Positions 24,859 to 33,222 of a stretch of 64,000 nucleotides of DNA are shown here, piece after piece. Numbering within the stretch: the first letter of the stretch is position 1; each line of letters starts with the position of its first letter. Origin of the DNA: Streptomyces malachitofuscus (lineage in GTDB: Bacteria > Actinomycetota > Actinomycetes > Streptomycetales > Streptomycetaceae); contig NZ_BMUF01000006.1 of assembly GCF_014650055.1 (NCBI RefSeq), positions 124,001-188,000 of the forward strand, read 5' to 3'. A model generated the notes under the pieces. The model was given only the letters and a program-made list of their open reading frames with translations. It searched no databases and was not told where the DNA came from. A program made the translations under genes and the position numbers.

Positions 24859-26640
24859 GTGAGTCGACCCCGCATAGTGATCGTCGGTGCCGGCTTCGCC
24901 GGATACCGCACGGCCCGGACCCTGTCCCGGCTGGCCCGTGGCCGCGCCGAGATCGTCCTGCTCAACCCGACCGACTACTTCCTGTATCTTCCGCTGCTGC
25001 CGCAGGTCGCCGCCGGCATCCTGGAGCCGCGCCGGGTCACCGTGTCCCTCTCCGGCACGCTGCCGCACGTGCGGCTGGTGCTCGGGGAGTCCGACCGCAT
25101 CGACCTCGACGCGCGGCAGGTGCACTACACCGGACCCGAGGGCGAGGGCGGCACCCTCTCCTACGACCGGCTGGTGCTCGCGGCCGGCAGCGTCAACAAG
25201 CTGCTGCCGATCCCCGGTGTCGCCGAGCACGCCCACGGCTTCCGCGGTCTGCCCGAGGCCCTGTACCTGCGGGACCATGTGACGCGCCAGGTGGAGCTCG
25301 CGGCCGCCACCGACGACCCCAAGACCTGTGCCTCCCGCTGCACCTTCGTCGTGGTCGGCGCGGGCTACACCGGCACCGAGGTCGCCGCGCACGGACAGCT
25401 GTTCACCGACGCGCAGGTCAGCAGGCACCCGATGCGGACCGGGATGCGGCCGCGCTGGATCCTGCTGGACATCGCCGACCGGGTGCTGCCCGAGCTGGAC
25501 GAGCGGCTCTCCCGTACCGCCGACACGGTCCTGCGCGAGCGGGGCGTGGACGTACGGATGGGCACCTCCGTGAAGGAGGCCACGCACGACGGAGTGCTGC
25601 TGACCGACGGGGAGTTCGTCGACACCAAGACCCTGGTGTGGTGCGTGGGCGTGCGCCCCGATCCGCTCGCCGAGTCGCTGGGGCTGCCCATGGAGCGCGG
25701 CCGGCTGCTCGTGGACCCGCATCTGCAGGTGCCGGGCCGCCCGGAGGTCTTCGCCTGCGGTGACGCGGCGGCGGTGCCCGACCTGGAGAAGCCGGGGTCG
25801 TACACCCCGATGACCGCGCAGCACGCCTGGCGTCAGGGCAAGGTGTGCGGGCACAACATCGCCGCGTCGTTCGGCGACGGTGAGCGGCGCGCGTACCGGC
25901 ACAAGGACATGGGGTTCGTGGTGGACCTCGGAGGCGTCAAGGCCGCCGCCAATCCGCTCGGCGTGAACCTCTCCGGGGTGGCGGCGGGCGCGGTCACCCG
26001 GGGTTACCACCTCGCCGCGATGCCGGGCAACCGGGTCCGGGTGGCCGCCGACTGGCTGCTCGACGCCGTACTGCCGCGCCAGGCCGTCCAGCTGGGCCTC
26101 GTACGGTCCTGGTCGGTGCCGCTGGACACGGCGTCCCCGGAACTGGCACGGGTGCCGGGCAGGCCGGAGCGGGGCCGGACGGAGGCGTCGGCGGCGGGGG
26201 AGTCCGCGAAGAGCGGGCCGGGCGGCGAGCCCGCCACGAAACAGGCGGGTGGTGGGCCCGCCGGGAACCAGCCTGGTGGTGAGCCTGCCAGGAACCAGCC
26301 TGGTGGTGAGCCTGCCAGGAACCAGCCCGGTGGTGAGCCTGCCGGGAACCAGCCCGGTGGTGAGCCTGCCAAGAACCAGCCCGTTGGTGAGCCCGCCAAG
26401 AACCAGCCCGTTGGTGAGCCCGCCAAGAACCAGCCCGTTGGTGAGCCCGCCAAGAACCAGCCCGTTGGTGAGCCCGCCAAGAACCAGCCCGGTGGTGAGC
26501 CCGCCGAGAGCCGGCCCGGTGGTGGGCCCGCCGGGGACGAACCCGCCGTCACGCCGCCGCCCGACCAGCCGCCGCCCGGTCCGGATGTCGCGCCCGGACC
26601 GGTCAGGCGCACCGACCGCTTTACCGAAGGAGACTCATGA
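24859..26640 (+). CDS. NDH-2-type NAD(P)H dehydrogenase with a repetitive C-terminal tail
   Basis: A 593-residue flavoprotein. Residues 1-430 are a type II NADH dehydrogenase: the FAD motif IVIVGAGFAGYRTA at the start, a second GxGxxG motif (VVVGAGYTGTEVA) near 165 for NADH and VFACGDAAA near 300. These enzymes pass electrons from NADH to quinone without pumping protons. Residues about 455-562 are 12 copies of a 9-residue Gly/Pro/Asn repeat, followed by a Pro-rich end, not a usual part of the family. GTG at 24859 has GGAGGCG four nt upstream. The stop overlaps the transketolase start (ATGA). Confidence 0.92.
   Translation: MSRPRIVIVGAGFAGYRTARTLSRLARGRAEIVLLNPTDYFLYLPLLPQVAAGILEPRRVTVSLSGTLPHVRLVLGESDRIDLDARQVHYTGPEGEGGTLSYDRLVLAAGSVNKLLPIPGVAEHAHGFRGLPEALYLRDHVTRQVELAAATDDPKTCASRCTFVVVGAGYTGTEVAAHGQLFTDAQVSRHPMRTGMRPRWILLDIADRVLPELDERLSRTADTVLRERGVDVRMGTSVKEATHDGVLLTDGEFVDTKTLVWCVGVRPDPLAESLGLPMERGRLLVDPHLQVPGRPEVFACGDAAAVPDLEKPGSYTPMTAQHAWRQGKVCGHNIAASFGDGERRAYRHKDMGFVVDLGGVKAAANPLGVNLSGVAAGAVTRGYHLAAMPGNRVRVAADWLLDAVLPRQAVQLGLVRSWSVPLDTASPELARVPGRPERGRTEASAAGESAKSGPGGEPATKQAGGGPAGNQPGGEPARNQPGGEPARNQPGGEPAGNQPGGEPAKNQPVGEPAKNQPVGEPAKNQPVGEPAKNQPVGEPAKNQPGGEPAESRPGGGPAGDEPAVTPPPDQPPPGPDVAPGPVRRTDRFTEGDS
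26221..26544 (+). repeat. In-frame 27-bp tandem repeat, 12 units
   Basis: Twelve contiguous 27-bp units run from 26221 to 26544, the central ones nearly identical. Each encodes a variant of GGEPAKNQP or VGEPAKNQP. The unit length keeps the frame, so copy number could change by slippage without breaking the gene. Confidence 0.95.
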
Positions 26641-28484
26641 ACACCGGTGAACTCGTCGAGCTCGGACAGCAGCTGCGCGTGGACAGCGTCCGTGCCGCGG
26701 CCGCCGCGGGCTCCGGGCACCCCACGTCGTCGATGTCGGCGGCGGACCTGATGGCCGTCCTCTTCGCCCGGCACTTCGCCTATGACTTCGGGGCCCCCGA
26801 CGCCCCGTCCAACGACCGCTTCATCCTCTCCAAGGGCCACGCCTCGCCCCTGATGTACGCCACCTTCAAGGCGGCCGGCGCCATCGACGACGAGGAACTG
26901 CTCACCTTCCGCGACGACGGCAGCCGCCTCGAAGGGCACCCCACGCCCCGGCAACTGCCCTGGGTCGAGACGGCCACCGGCTCGCTCGGCCAGGGCCTCC
27001 CTGTGGGCGTCGGCATCGCGCTCGCCGGGAAGCGGCTGGACCATGCCGGCTACCGGGTGTGGGTGCTGTGCGGCGACAGCGAGCTCGCCGAGGGCTCGGT
27101 GTGGGAGGCGGCCGAGCACGCCTCGTACGAGCACCTGGACAACCTCACGCTGATCGTGGACGTCAACCGGCTCGGCCAGCGCGGACCCACCCGGCACGGG
27201 CACGACCTCGACGCCTACGCACGCCGCTTCCAGGCCTTCGGCTGGCACACCGTCGAGGTCGACGGACACGACGTGGACGCCGTCGACCGTGCCTACGGCG
27301 AAGCCCTGTCCACCCGGGGCCAGCCCACCGCGATCCTCGCCCGCACCCTCAAGGGCAAGGGCGTCGCCTCGGTCCAGGACCACGAGGGCCTGCACGGCAA
27401 GCCGCTGCCGGAGGCCGAGGAGGCCATCGCGGAGCTCGGCGGCCCACGCGACCTGCGCCTGAACGTGCGGCAGCCCTCACCCGACGGAGCCCGGCCCGCC
27501 CGGCACGGCGGAGAGCCCGTCCTGCCCCGCTGGGACAAGGGCGACGAGGTGGCCACCCGCAACGCCTTCGGTGAGGCGCTGGCCGCCCTCGGCACCGCCC
27601 GCGGCGACGTCGTCGCCCTCGACGGCGAGGTCGGCGACTCCACACGGGCGGAGTTCTTCGCCAAGGAGCACCCCGAGCGCTACATCGAGTGCTACATCGC
27701 CGAGCAGCAGATGGTCGCGGCGGCGGTGGGCGTGGCAGCGCGCGGCTGGACCCCGTACGCCTCCACCTTCGCGGCGTTCCTCACCCGCGCCCACGACTTC
27801 GTCCGCATGGCGTCGATCAGCGGCTCCGGCATCAACCTCGTCGGCTCGCACGCGGGCGTCGCCATCGGCCAGGACGGCCCCAGCCAGATGGGCCTGGAGG
27901 ACCTGGCGATGATGCGCGCGGTGCACGGCTCGACCGTGCTGTACCCGTGCGACGCCAACCAGACCGCCCGGCTGGTCGCCGCGATGGCCGGCCTCGACGG
28001 CATCCGCTATCTGCGCACGTCGCGCGGCGAGAGCCCGGTGATCTACGGACCCGACGAGGAGTTCCCGGTCGGCGGCAGCAAGGTGCTGCGCTCCTCCGGC
28101 CGCGACCGGCTCACCCTCGTCGCCGCGGGCGTCACCGTTCCCGAGGCACTGGCCGCCGCCGACTCCCTGGCGGCGGAGGGCATCGCCGTGCGGGTGATCG
28201 ACCTGTACTCGGTGAAGCCCGTCGACCGCGAGACCCTGCGCACGGCCGCCGAGGAGACCGGCTGCCTGATGACCGTGGAGGACCACCGCCCGGAGGGCGG
28301 GCTCGGCGACGCGGTCGCGGAGGCCTTCGCCGACGGACGCCCCGTACCGCGTCTGGTGCGGCTGGCCGTGCGGAACATGCCGGGTTCGGCCTCCCCCGAC
28401 GAGCAGCTGCACGCCGCCGGCATCGACGCCGAGTCGATCGCCGCGGCCGGCCGGCTGCTGGTGGGGGAGGCGATCGTGTCGTGA
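26637..28484 (+). CDS. tkt: Transketolase
   Basis: A 615-residue thiamine-diphosphate enzyme that moves two-carbon units between sugar phosphates in the pentose phosphate pathway. The TPP motif starts at GDSELAEGSVWEA near residue 145 and continues to the metal-binding VDVNRLGQ. The substrate-channel SGHPTSSMS and GHASPLMY and the catalytic Glu in ECYIAEQQM near residue 345 are also present. It is somewhat shorter than the roughly 690-residue housekeeping transketolases and looks like a secondary paralogue. It is translationally coupled to the NDH-2 gene upstream (ATGA) and to the polymerase gene downstream (GTGA). Confidence 0.95.
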   Translation: MNTGELVELGQQLRVDSVRAAAAAGSGHPTSSMSAADLMAVLFARHFAYDFGAPDAPSNDRFILSKGHASPLMYATFKAAGAIDDEELLTFRDDGSRLEGHPTPRQLPWVETATGSLGQGLPVGVGIALAGKRLDHAGYRVWVLCGDSELAEGSVWEAAEHASYEHLDNLTLIVDVNRLGQRGPTRHGHDLDAYARRFQAFGWHTVEVDGHDVDAVDRAYGEALSTRGQPTAILARTLKGKGVASVQDHEGLHGKPLPEAEEAIAELGGPRDLRLNVRQPSPDGARPARHGGEPVLPRWDKGDEVATRNAFGEALAALGTARGDVVALDGEVGDSTRAEFFAKEHPERYIECYIAEQQMVAAAVGVAARGWTPYASTFAAFLTRAHDFVRMASISGSGINLVGSHAGVAIGQDGPSQMGLEDLAMMRAVHGSTVLYPCDANQTARLVAAMAGLDGIRYLRTSRGESPVIYGPDEEFPVGGSKVLRSSGRDRLTLVAAGVTVPEALAAADSLAAEGIAVRVIDLYSVKPVDRETLRTAAEETGCLMTVEDHRPEGGLGDAVAEAFADGRPVPRLVRLAVRNMPGSASPDEQLHAAGIDAESIAAAGRLLVGEAIVS

Positions 28485-29407
28485 GCCACGAGGGGTCGCG
28501 CTCCGTCCGGGCCGGCCGTCGCTCCGTGGAGATCCGCCGGCCGGACAAGGTGCTCTTTCCCGGCGGCCGGGACACCGAGGAGTACACCAAGAACGACCTC
28601 GTCGACTATCACCGCGCCGTCGCGCCGTTCATGCTGCCGCACCTGCGCGGCCGCCCGCTGATGCTGGACCGGCGCCCGGACGGCATCGGCGGCCCGGCGT
28701 TCATGCAGAAGAACACCCCGGACGGCTATCCCGACTGGATCACCCGGGCCGAGGTCGCCAAGGAGGGCGGCACCGTCACGCACACCGTGTGCGACGACAC
28801 CGCCACCCTTCTCTTCCTCGTCGACCAGGCGAGCATCACCCTGCACCGCTGGCTGTCCCGCACCGACCGGATCACCCGGCCGGACCGGCTGGTCTTCGAT
28901 CTCGACCCGCCCGGCGACGATTTCGGGGCGGTCCGGGAGGCGGCTCGGCTGCTGGGGGAGCTGCTCGACGAGCTGAACCTGCCCTCGGCGCTGATGACCA
29001 CCGGCTCCCGGGGCCTGCACGTCATCGTGCCGCTGAACGGCGAGAGCGACTTCGACGACGTGCGCGACTTCGCCCGCGAGGTCGCCGACACCCTCGCTGA
29101 CGCAAACCCGGACCGGCTCACCACCGCCGCCCGCAAGAAGGACCGCGGCGACCGGCTCTATCTCGACGTGCAGCGCAACGCCTACGCGCAGACCGCGGTC
29201 GCCCCCTACAGCGTCCGCGCCCTGCCCGGCGCCCCCGTCGCCACGCCCGTCTCCTGGGACGAGCTGGACGACCCGGCCCTGAACGCCCGCCGCTGGACGG
29301 TCGCCGACGCCGTGGAGCAGGCCCGCACCGACCCCTGGGCCGGCCTGCTGCGCCGGGGACGGGCCCTGGGCCCAGCGCGCCGCCGGCTGGCGGTACTGCG
29401 GGGCTGA
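28481..29407 (+). CDS. Stand-alone LigD-type DNA polymerase/primase domain
   Basis: A 308-residue archaeo-eukaryotic primase-fold polymerase, equivalent to the polymerase domain of bacterial end-joining LigD. The metal-binding pair is in FDLDPPGDD near residue 140, the phosphate-binding SRGLHVIVPL near 178, and the third acidic residue is in DRLYLDVQRNA. No ligase or nuclease domain is attached and no Ku gene is in the window. Such enzymes add ribonucleotides or fill gaps at DNA breaks. The GTG start overlaps the transketolase stop. Placement between transketolase and gas-vesicle genes matches what I recall of the S. coelicolor locus. Confidence 0.93.
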   Translation: MSHEGSRSVRAGRRSVEIRRPDKVLFPGGRDTEEYTKNDLVDYHRAVAPFMLPHLRGRPLMLDRRPDGIGGPAFMQKNTPDGYPDWITRAEVAKEGGTVTHTVCDDTATLLFLVDQASITLHRWLSRTDRITRPDRLVFDLDPPGDDFGAVREAARLLGELLDELNLPSALMTTGSRGLHVIVPLNGESDFDDVRDFAREVADTLADANPDRLTTAARKKDRGDRLYLDVQRNAYAQTAVAPYSVRALPGAPVATPVSWDELDDPALNARRWTVADAVEQARTDPWAGLLRRGRALGPARRRLAVLRG

Positions 29408-29488
29408 GCGCCGGGGGCCGAGCCGCACCCGCTGAGGGTACGGAGGTTTGGCGAACAGACTTGCGGCCACACGGAGGGGGAGGTGGCC

Positions 29489-29869
29489 ATGTCGAACACG
29501 AAGAACACCGAAGAGTCACAGGGTTCACAGAAGTCACAGGGGACCCATGACTCACAGCAATCCAACAAGCCCACGGAGAACAACAGAACCACTCGCCGGC
29601 CGAGCCCGATGGAACTGCTGCGCCAGGCGCGCGGCCAGCTCGCGGAGCTCACCGGGATGGAAGCCGAGTCCGTGTCGTCCTTCGAGCAGACGGAGGAGGG
29701 CTGGTCCCTGGAGGTCGAGGTCCTCGAACTCGAGCGGGTGCCCGACACGATGAGCCTGATGGCGAGTTACCACGTCGAGCTGGACCCTGACGGCCAGCTG
29801 ACCGGCTACCGGCGGGTCCGCCGCTACGAACGCGGACGTGCCGACCCGCACAGGCCCGGCGGCCGCTAG
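29489..29869 (+). CDS. gvpO: Gas vesicle protein GvpO
   Basis: A 126-residue cytosolic protein needed for gas vesicle formation in haloarchaea. The first 40 residues are Ser/Gln/Asn/Lys-rich and probably disordered. The GvpO domain follows (about 40-120): LTGMEAESVSSFEQTEEGW, then a strand region ending YRRVRRYERGR. The ATG at 29489 is preceded by a long GGAGG-rich ribosome binding site; an in-frame GTG two codons earlier is possible. It is the first gene of the gvp cluster, 81 nt after the polymerase gene; no convincing promoter is visible in that gap. Confidence 0.93.
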   Translation: MSNTKNTEESQGSQKSQGTHDSQQSNKPTENNRTTRRPSPMELLRQARGQLAELTGMEAESVSSFEQTEEGWSLEVEVLELERVPDTMSLMASYHVELDPDGQLTGYRRVRRYERGRADPHRPGGR

Positions 29870-29945
29870 GCCGCCCCACCGGACCGGCACCCACCGGCGA
29901 GAAGTCGCGACCCACACCCACCGACAAGAAGGAGGAACGGGCGGC

Positions 29946-30380
29946 ATGACAGTCGTACCGGCACAACAGACCGGCGGCGGAGGCGGCAGCAGCGGTCTCT
30001 ACGACGTGCTTGAGCTTGTTCTGGACAGGGGGCTCGTCATTGACGCGTTCGTGCGCGTGTCCCTGGTCGGCATCGAGATCCTCAAGATCGATGTGCGTGT
30101 CGTCGTCGCCAGCGTCGACACCTACCTGCGCTTCGCCGAGGCCTGCAACCGCCTCGACCTGGAGGCCGGGCCCCGCAAGAGCCCGGGCCTGCCGGAGATC
30201 GTCGGCGAGGTCACCGAGTCCGGCGCCCGCGGCAAGTCCAAGGGGGCGCTGTCCGGCGCCGCCGAGACCGTCTCCGACGCGTTCAAGCAGGCGCGTGACG
30301 GCGGTTCCGAGCGTGAGACGGAGTCCCGTCCGCGAGCCCGTAAGAGCACCTCGGCGCGCCGGAAGGAGGAGCAGGAGTGA
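29946..30380 (+). CDS. gvpA: Gas vesicle structural protein GvpA (major shell type)
   Basis: A 144-residue protein of the GvpA/J/S family. The conserved core (about 15-70) holds LYDVLELVLDRGLVIDAF, VGIEILKIDVRVVVASVDTYLRFAE, the amphipathic strand-helix unit that forms the vesicle wall. Unlike cyanobacterial GvpA (about 70 residues), it carries a long charged C-terminal extension of about 70 residues, common in Streptomyces. GGAGG precedes the ATG. It overlaps gvpF (GTGA). Confidence 0.95.
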   Translation: MTVVPAQQTGGGGGSSGLYDVLELVLDRGLVIDAFVRVSLVGIEILKIDVRVVVASVDTYLRFAEACNRLDLEAGPRKSPGLPEIVGEVTESGARGKSKGALSGAAETVSDAFKQARDGGSERETESRPRARKSTSARRKEEQE

Positions 30381-31150
30381 GCACCTACATCTACGGCATC
30401 ACGGCGACCTCGCACCCCGGCCTGCCCGAGGGCATGGGAGGCGTGGGCGAGCCGCCGCTGCCGGTGCGCGTCCTGCGGGAGGGCGACCTGGCGGCCCTGG
30501 TCAGCGACGCCCCCGAGGGGCTGCGTCCCAAGCGCAGGGAACTGCTCGCCCACCAGAACGTGCTCAGCGAGGCCGGCGCGGCCGGCTGCGTGCTGCCCAT
30601 GCGGTTCGGCAGCGTCGCCCCGGACGACGACGCCGTCACCGCCGTCCTCGCCGAGCGCGCGGAGCACTACCGGGAGCGGCTGCAGGCCCTGGACGACCGG
30701 GTCGAGTACAACGTCAAGGCCAACCACGTCGAGGAAGCGGTCCTGCACCACGTGATGGCCGGCAACCCGGAGATCCGCGCCCTCGCGGAGGCCAACCGGC
30801 AGGCGGGGGGCGGAAGTTACGAACAGAAGATCCAGCTCGGCGAGATGGTCGCGAGCGCCGTCAAGGCCAAGGAGGCCGAGGACGCGGTGGCACTGGAACG
30901 CGTCCTGGAACCGGCCGCCGACGCGGTGAGCGTGGGCCCCGAGTCCACGGGCTGGCTCGCCAATGTGTCCTACCTGGTCAAGCGGGAGGCGGCGGAGGAG
31001 TTCCTGGCCGCGGTGGAGCAGGCCCGCACGGGACTGCCCCATCTCGAAGTGCGGCTGAACGGCCCCCTGCCTCCCTACAGCTTCGTCGAGCCCGGCCCGG
31101 CCGAGCCGGCGGGCACCGCGGCCGGTGGGACGGACACCGGAGCGGGGTGA
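30377..31150 (+). CDS. gvpF: Gas vesicle protein GvpF (GvpL/GvpF family)
   Basis: A 257-residue accessory protein. The family signature is present: STYIYGITATS start, HQNVLSEAGAAGCVLPMRFGSV near residue 55 and the C-terminal VSYLVKREAAEEFLAAVE and GPLPPYSF. GvpF is thought to bind GvpA and help nucleate or chaperone assembly. GTG start overlapping the gvpA stop. Confidence 0.95.
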   Translation: MSTYIYGITATSHPGLPEGMGGVGEPPLPVRVLREGDLAALVSDAPEGLRPKRRELLAHQNVLSEAGAAGCVLPMRFGSVAPDDDAVTAVLAERAEHYRERLQALDDRVEYNVKANHVEEAVLHHVMAGNPEIRALAEANRQAGGGSYEQKIQLGEMVASAVKAKEAEDAVALERVLEPAADAVSVGPESTGWLANVSYLVKREAAEEFLAAVEQARTGLPHLEVRLNGPLPPYSFVEPGPAEPAGTAAGGTDTGAG

Positions 31151-31154
31151 CGAC

Positions 31155-31421
31155 ATGGGCCTGATCTCGGAGGTGCTCCTGCTGCCGTTCGCCCCGGTGC
31201 GCGGCAGCGGGTGGGTCATCCGCCAGGTGCTCCAGGAGGCGGAGCGCATCTACTACGACCCTGCCACCATCCGGGCGGAACTGGCCCGCCTCGAGGAGCA
31301 GTTGGAGGCCGGAGAGATCACCGAGGAGGAGTTCGACCGGCAGGAGGACGAACTTCTGGACCGGTTGGAGACCGCAACGCGCACAGGCGCGGGTACAGGG
31401 GACGGGACGGCACAACGATGA
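31155..31421 (+). CDS. gvpG: Gas vesicle protein GvpG
   Basis: An 88-residue helical protein with the GvpG pattern: an N-terminal hydrophobic patch (GLISEVLLLPFAPVRG), then YYDPATIRAELARLEEQLEAGEITEEEFDRQEDELL. It is a minor assembly factor. The ATG at 31155 starts 4 nt after gvpF and is preferred over an upstream frame start; the stop overlaps gvpY (ATGA). Confidence 0.93.
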   Translation: MGLISEVLLLPFAPVRGSGWVIRQVLQEAERIYYDPATIRAELARLEEQLEAGEITEEEFDRQEDELLDRLETATRTGAGTGDGTAQR

Positions 31422-32026
31422 ACCGAATGGGACTGGGCCTCGCGATCGGGGCCGGATATCTCCTCGGACGGACCAAGAAGCTGAAGATGGCGGTCGCCGT
31501 CGGCGGCCTGGTGGCGGGCAAGAAGCTGAACCTCAGCCCCCGCATGGTCGCCGAACTGGTCAACCAGCAGCTGCGGGACAACCCGCAGTTCAAGGAGCTC
31601 GGCGACCAGCTGCGCGGCGATCTGCGCGGGGTCGGCAAGGCCGCGTCCGGCGCGCTGGTGGAGCGGCAGCTCGGCTCCCTCGCCGACCGGCTGCACGGCC
31701 GTACCGCCGCGATGCGCGACGAGCTGAACGGCGGCGGCGCGCGGGAGCGTGAGGAGCCGGACGAGGACGCCGACGACGCCCCCGAGGAGCGGGAGCGCGA
31801 GCCGGACGGCGAGGCCGGTCCGGAACAGGAGGAGCACGAGGAGGAGCGGGCCCCGGAGCGGTCGGCGAAGAAGGCCGCGAAGAAGGCGCCGGCGAAGAAG
31901 GCCGCCCCCGCGAAGAAGGCCGCCGCGAAGCGGACGCCCCCCGCGAAGAAGACGGCCGCCAAGAAGACCGCGGCCGCGTCCCGGGGTGGCCGCGCCCGGA
32001 CGTCGAAGGGAGGCGGTGAGCGATGA
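31418..32026 (+). CDS. gvpY: GvpY-like gas vesicle cluster protein with histone-H1-like tail
   Basis: A 202-residue protein at the gvpY position of the Streptomyces cluster. An N-terminal segment (about 1-30) is Gly/hydrophobic (GLGLAIGAGYLLGRTKK) and could be membrane- or vesicle-associated. A helical middle follows, then a Glu/Asp-rich block (about 108-145) and a Lys/Ala/Pro-rich tail (about 146-202) like histone H1 or Streptomyces HupS. The tail could bind DNA, RNA or the acidic GvpZ repeats, but this is inference. Function is not established. The ATG overlaps gvpG. Confidence 0.85.
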   Translation: MNRMGLGLAIGAGYLLGRTKKLKMAVAVGGLVAGKKLNLSPRMVAELVNQQLRDNPQFKELGDQLRGDLRGVGKAASGALVERQLGSLADRLHGRTAAMRDELNGGGAREREEPDEDADDAPEEREREPDGEAGPEQEEHEEERAPERSAKKAAKKAPAKKAAPAKKAAAKRTPPAKKTAAKKTAAASRGGRARTSKGGGER

Positions 32027-33222
32027 CCGAGACCCTCGGAAAGGCCACCTCCGCCGCGCGTGACGGGGCGGACGGAGCAGCGAAGAACCCCCTCGCCGAC
32101 GTGGCCCACAGCGAGGCCGCCGACCGGCTCAAGGCCGAAGTGCAGGACTACCTCGCGGCACAGGCCACCCGGCTGCTGAGCGGCCTCGGCCAGAAGCTCG
32201 GCGAGACCACCAACAAGCTCAACGACATCGCGGAGGGCAACAGCCCGGGCTTCGCCAAGCTCGCCGCCGACGGCGGCCGCAAACTGGCCGAGGGCAAGGG
32301 CCCGTTGCGCAGCGCCGTCGAACTGGGCGCCTCGAGCGCCAAGGACAAGGTGAAGGGCGCGCTGAAGGGCCTGGGCGGCGGCAAGGGCAAGCGCAAGCGC
32401 TCCTCCGGCAACAAGCCCACCGTGATCATCGAGCACATCGACGTCGGGGTCCCGCTGCGCACGGCCTACGACCAGTGGACCCAGTACCAGGACTTCAGCA
32501 CCTTCGCCAAGGGCGTCAAGAGCGCCAACAAGGCCGACGACACCACGTCCGACTGGCAGGCGAAGATCTGGTGGTCCAACCGCAGCTGGAAGGCGAAGAC
32601 CACCGAGCAGGTCCCCGACGACCGCATCTCCTGGTCCTCGGAGGGTGCCAAGGGCACGACGAAGGGCGTCGTCTCCTTCCACCGCATCGCCGACAACCTC
32701 ACCCGGGTGCTGCTGGTCATCGAGTACTACCCGTCGGGCCTCTTCGAGAAGACCGGGAACATCTGGCGCGCCCAGGGCCGCCGCGCCCGCCTGGACCTGA
32801 AGCACTTCGCCCGCTTCATCACCATCAAGGGCGAGGCCGAGGACAGCTGGCGGGGCGAGATCCGCGACGGCGAGGTGGTCCGCAGCCACGAGGACGCGCT
32901 GGCGGAGGAGGAGGAAGCGGAGTCCGGGGAGCCCGGTGAGGACGAATCCCCCTCCGACGAGTCCGAACAGAACGGCGAGAACGGGGAGTCCGACGACGAG
33001 GACCAGCCCGCCGACGAGTACGAGGACGACGAGGAACCCGCCGACGAGTACGAGGACGACGAGGCACCCGCCGACGAGTACGACGACGAGGAAGAGCCCG
33101 CCGACGAGTACGAGGAGGACGAGTACCCGGAGGAGGAGTACGAGGACGAGGACGAGGACGGCACCGAGGCCGATGAGCCCGCTGCCAAGGACGAGCGTGC
33201 CGAGAGCCGGAGCCGCCCATGA
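32023..33222 (+). CDS. gvpZ: GvpZ-like SRPBCC protein with acidic repeat tail
   Basis: A 399-residue protein at the gvpZ position. Residues about 1-125 are helical and end in a Lys-rich linker (KGKRKRSS). Residues about 130-275 form an SRPBCC/cyclase-like domain (VIIEHIDVGVPLRTAYDQWTQ, WSSEGAKGTTKGVVSFH). The remaining about 115 residues are almost all Asp/Glu with tandem PADEYEDDE repeats. The tail is strongly negative and pairs in charge with the basic tail of GvpY from the adjacent gene. The role in vesicles is unknown. The ATG overlaps the gvpY stop. Confidence 0.87.
   Translation: MTETLGKATSAARDGADGAAKNPLADVAHSEAADRLKAEVQDYLAAQATRLLSGLGQKLGETTNKLNDIAEGNSPGFAKLAADGGRKLAEGKGPLRSAVELGASSAKDKVKGALKGLGGGKGKRKRSSGNKPTVIIEHIDVGVPLRTAYDQWTQYQDFSTFAKGVKSANKADDTTSDWQAKIWWSNRSWKAKTTEQVPDDRISWSSEGAKGTTKGVVSFHRIADNLTRVLLVIEYYPSGLFEKTGNIWRAQGRRARLDLKHFARFITIKGEAEDSWRGEIRDGEVVRSHEDALAEEEEAESGEPGEDESPSDESEQNGENGESDDEDQPADEYEDDEEPADEYEDDEAPADEYDDEEEPADEYEEDEYPEEEYEDEDEDGTEADEPAAKDERAESRSRP
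33007..33156 (+). repeat. In-frame 30-bp tandem repeat in gvpZ
   Basis: Five 30-bp units start at 33007, 33037, 33067, 33097 and 33127; the last is divergent. Each encodes a version of PADEYEDDEE. The frame is preserved, so copy number may vary between strains. Confidence 0.9.

Noticed and set aside
26221-26544. CRISPR-like array of regularly spaced repeats
   Set aside because: Units are contiguous, 27 bp, in frame and translated; there are no unique spacers and no cas genes.
29436-29441. GGGTAC as a SigB-type promoter for gvpO
   Set aside because: The 14-16 nt upstream window contains only G, C and A, so no GNNT -35 is possible.
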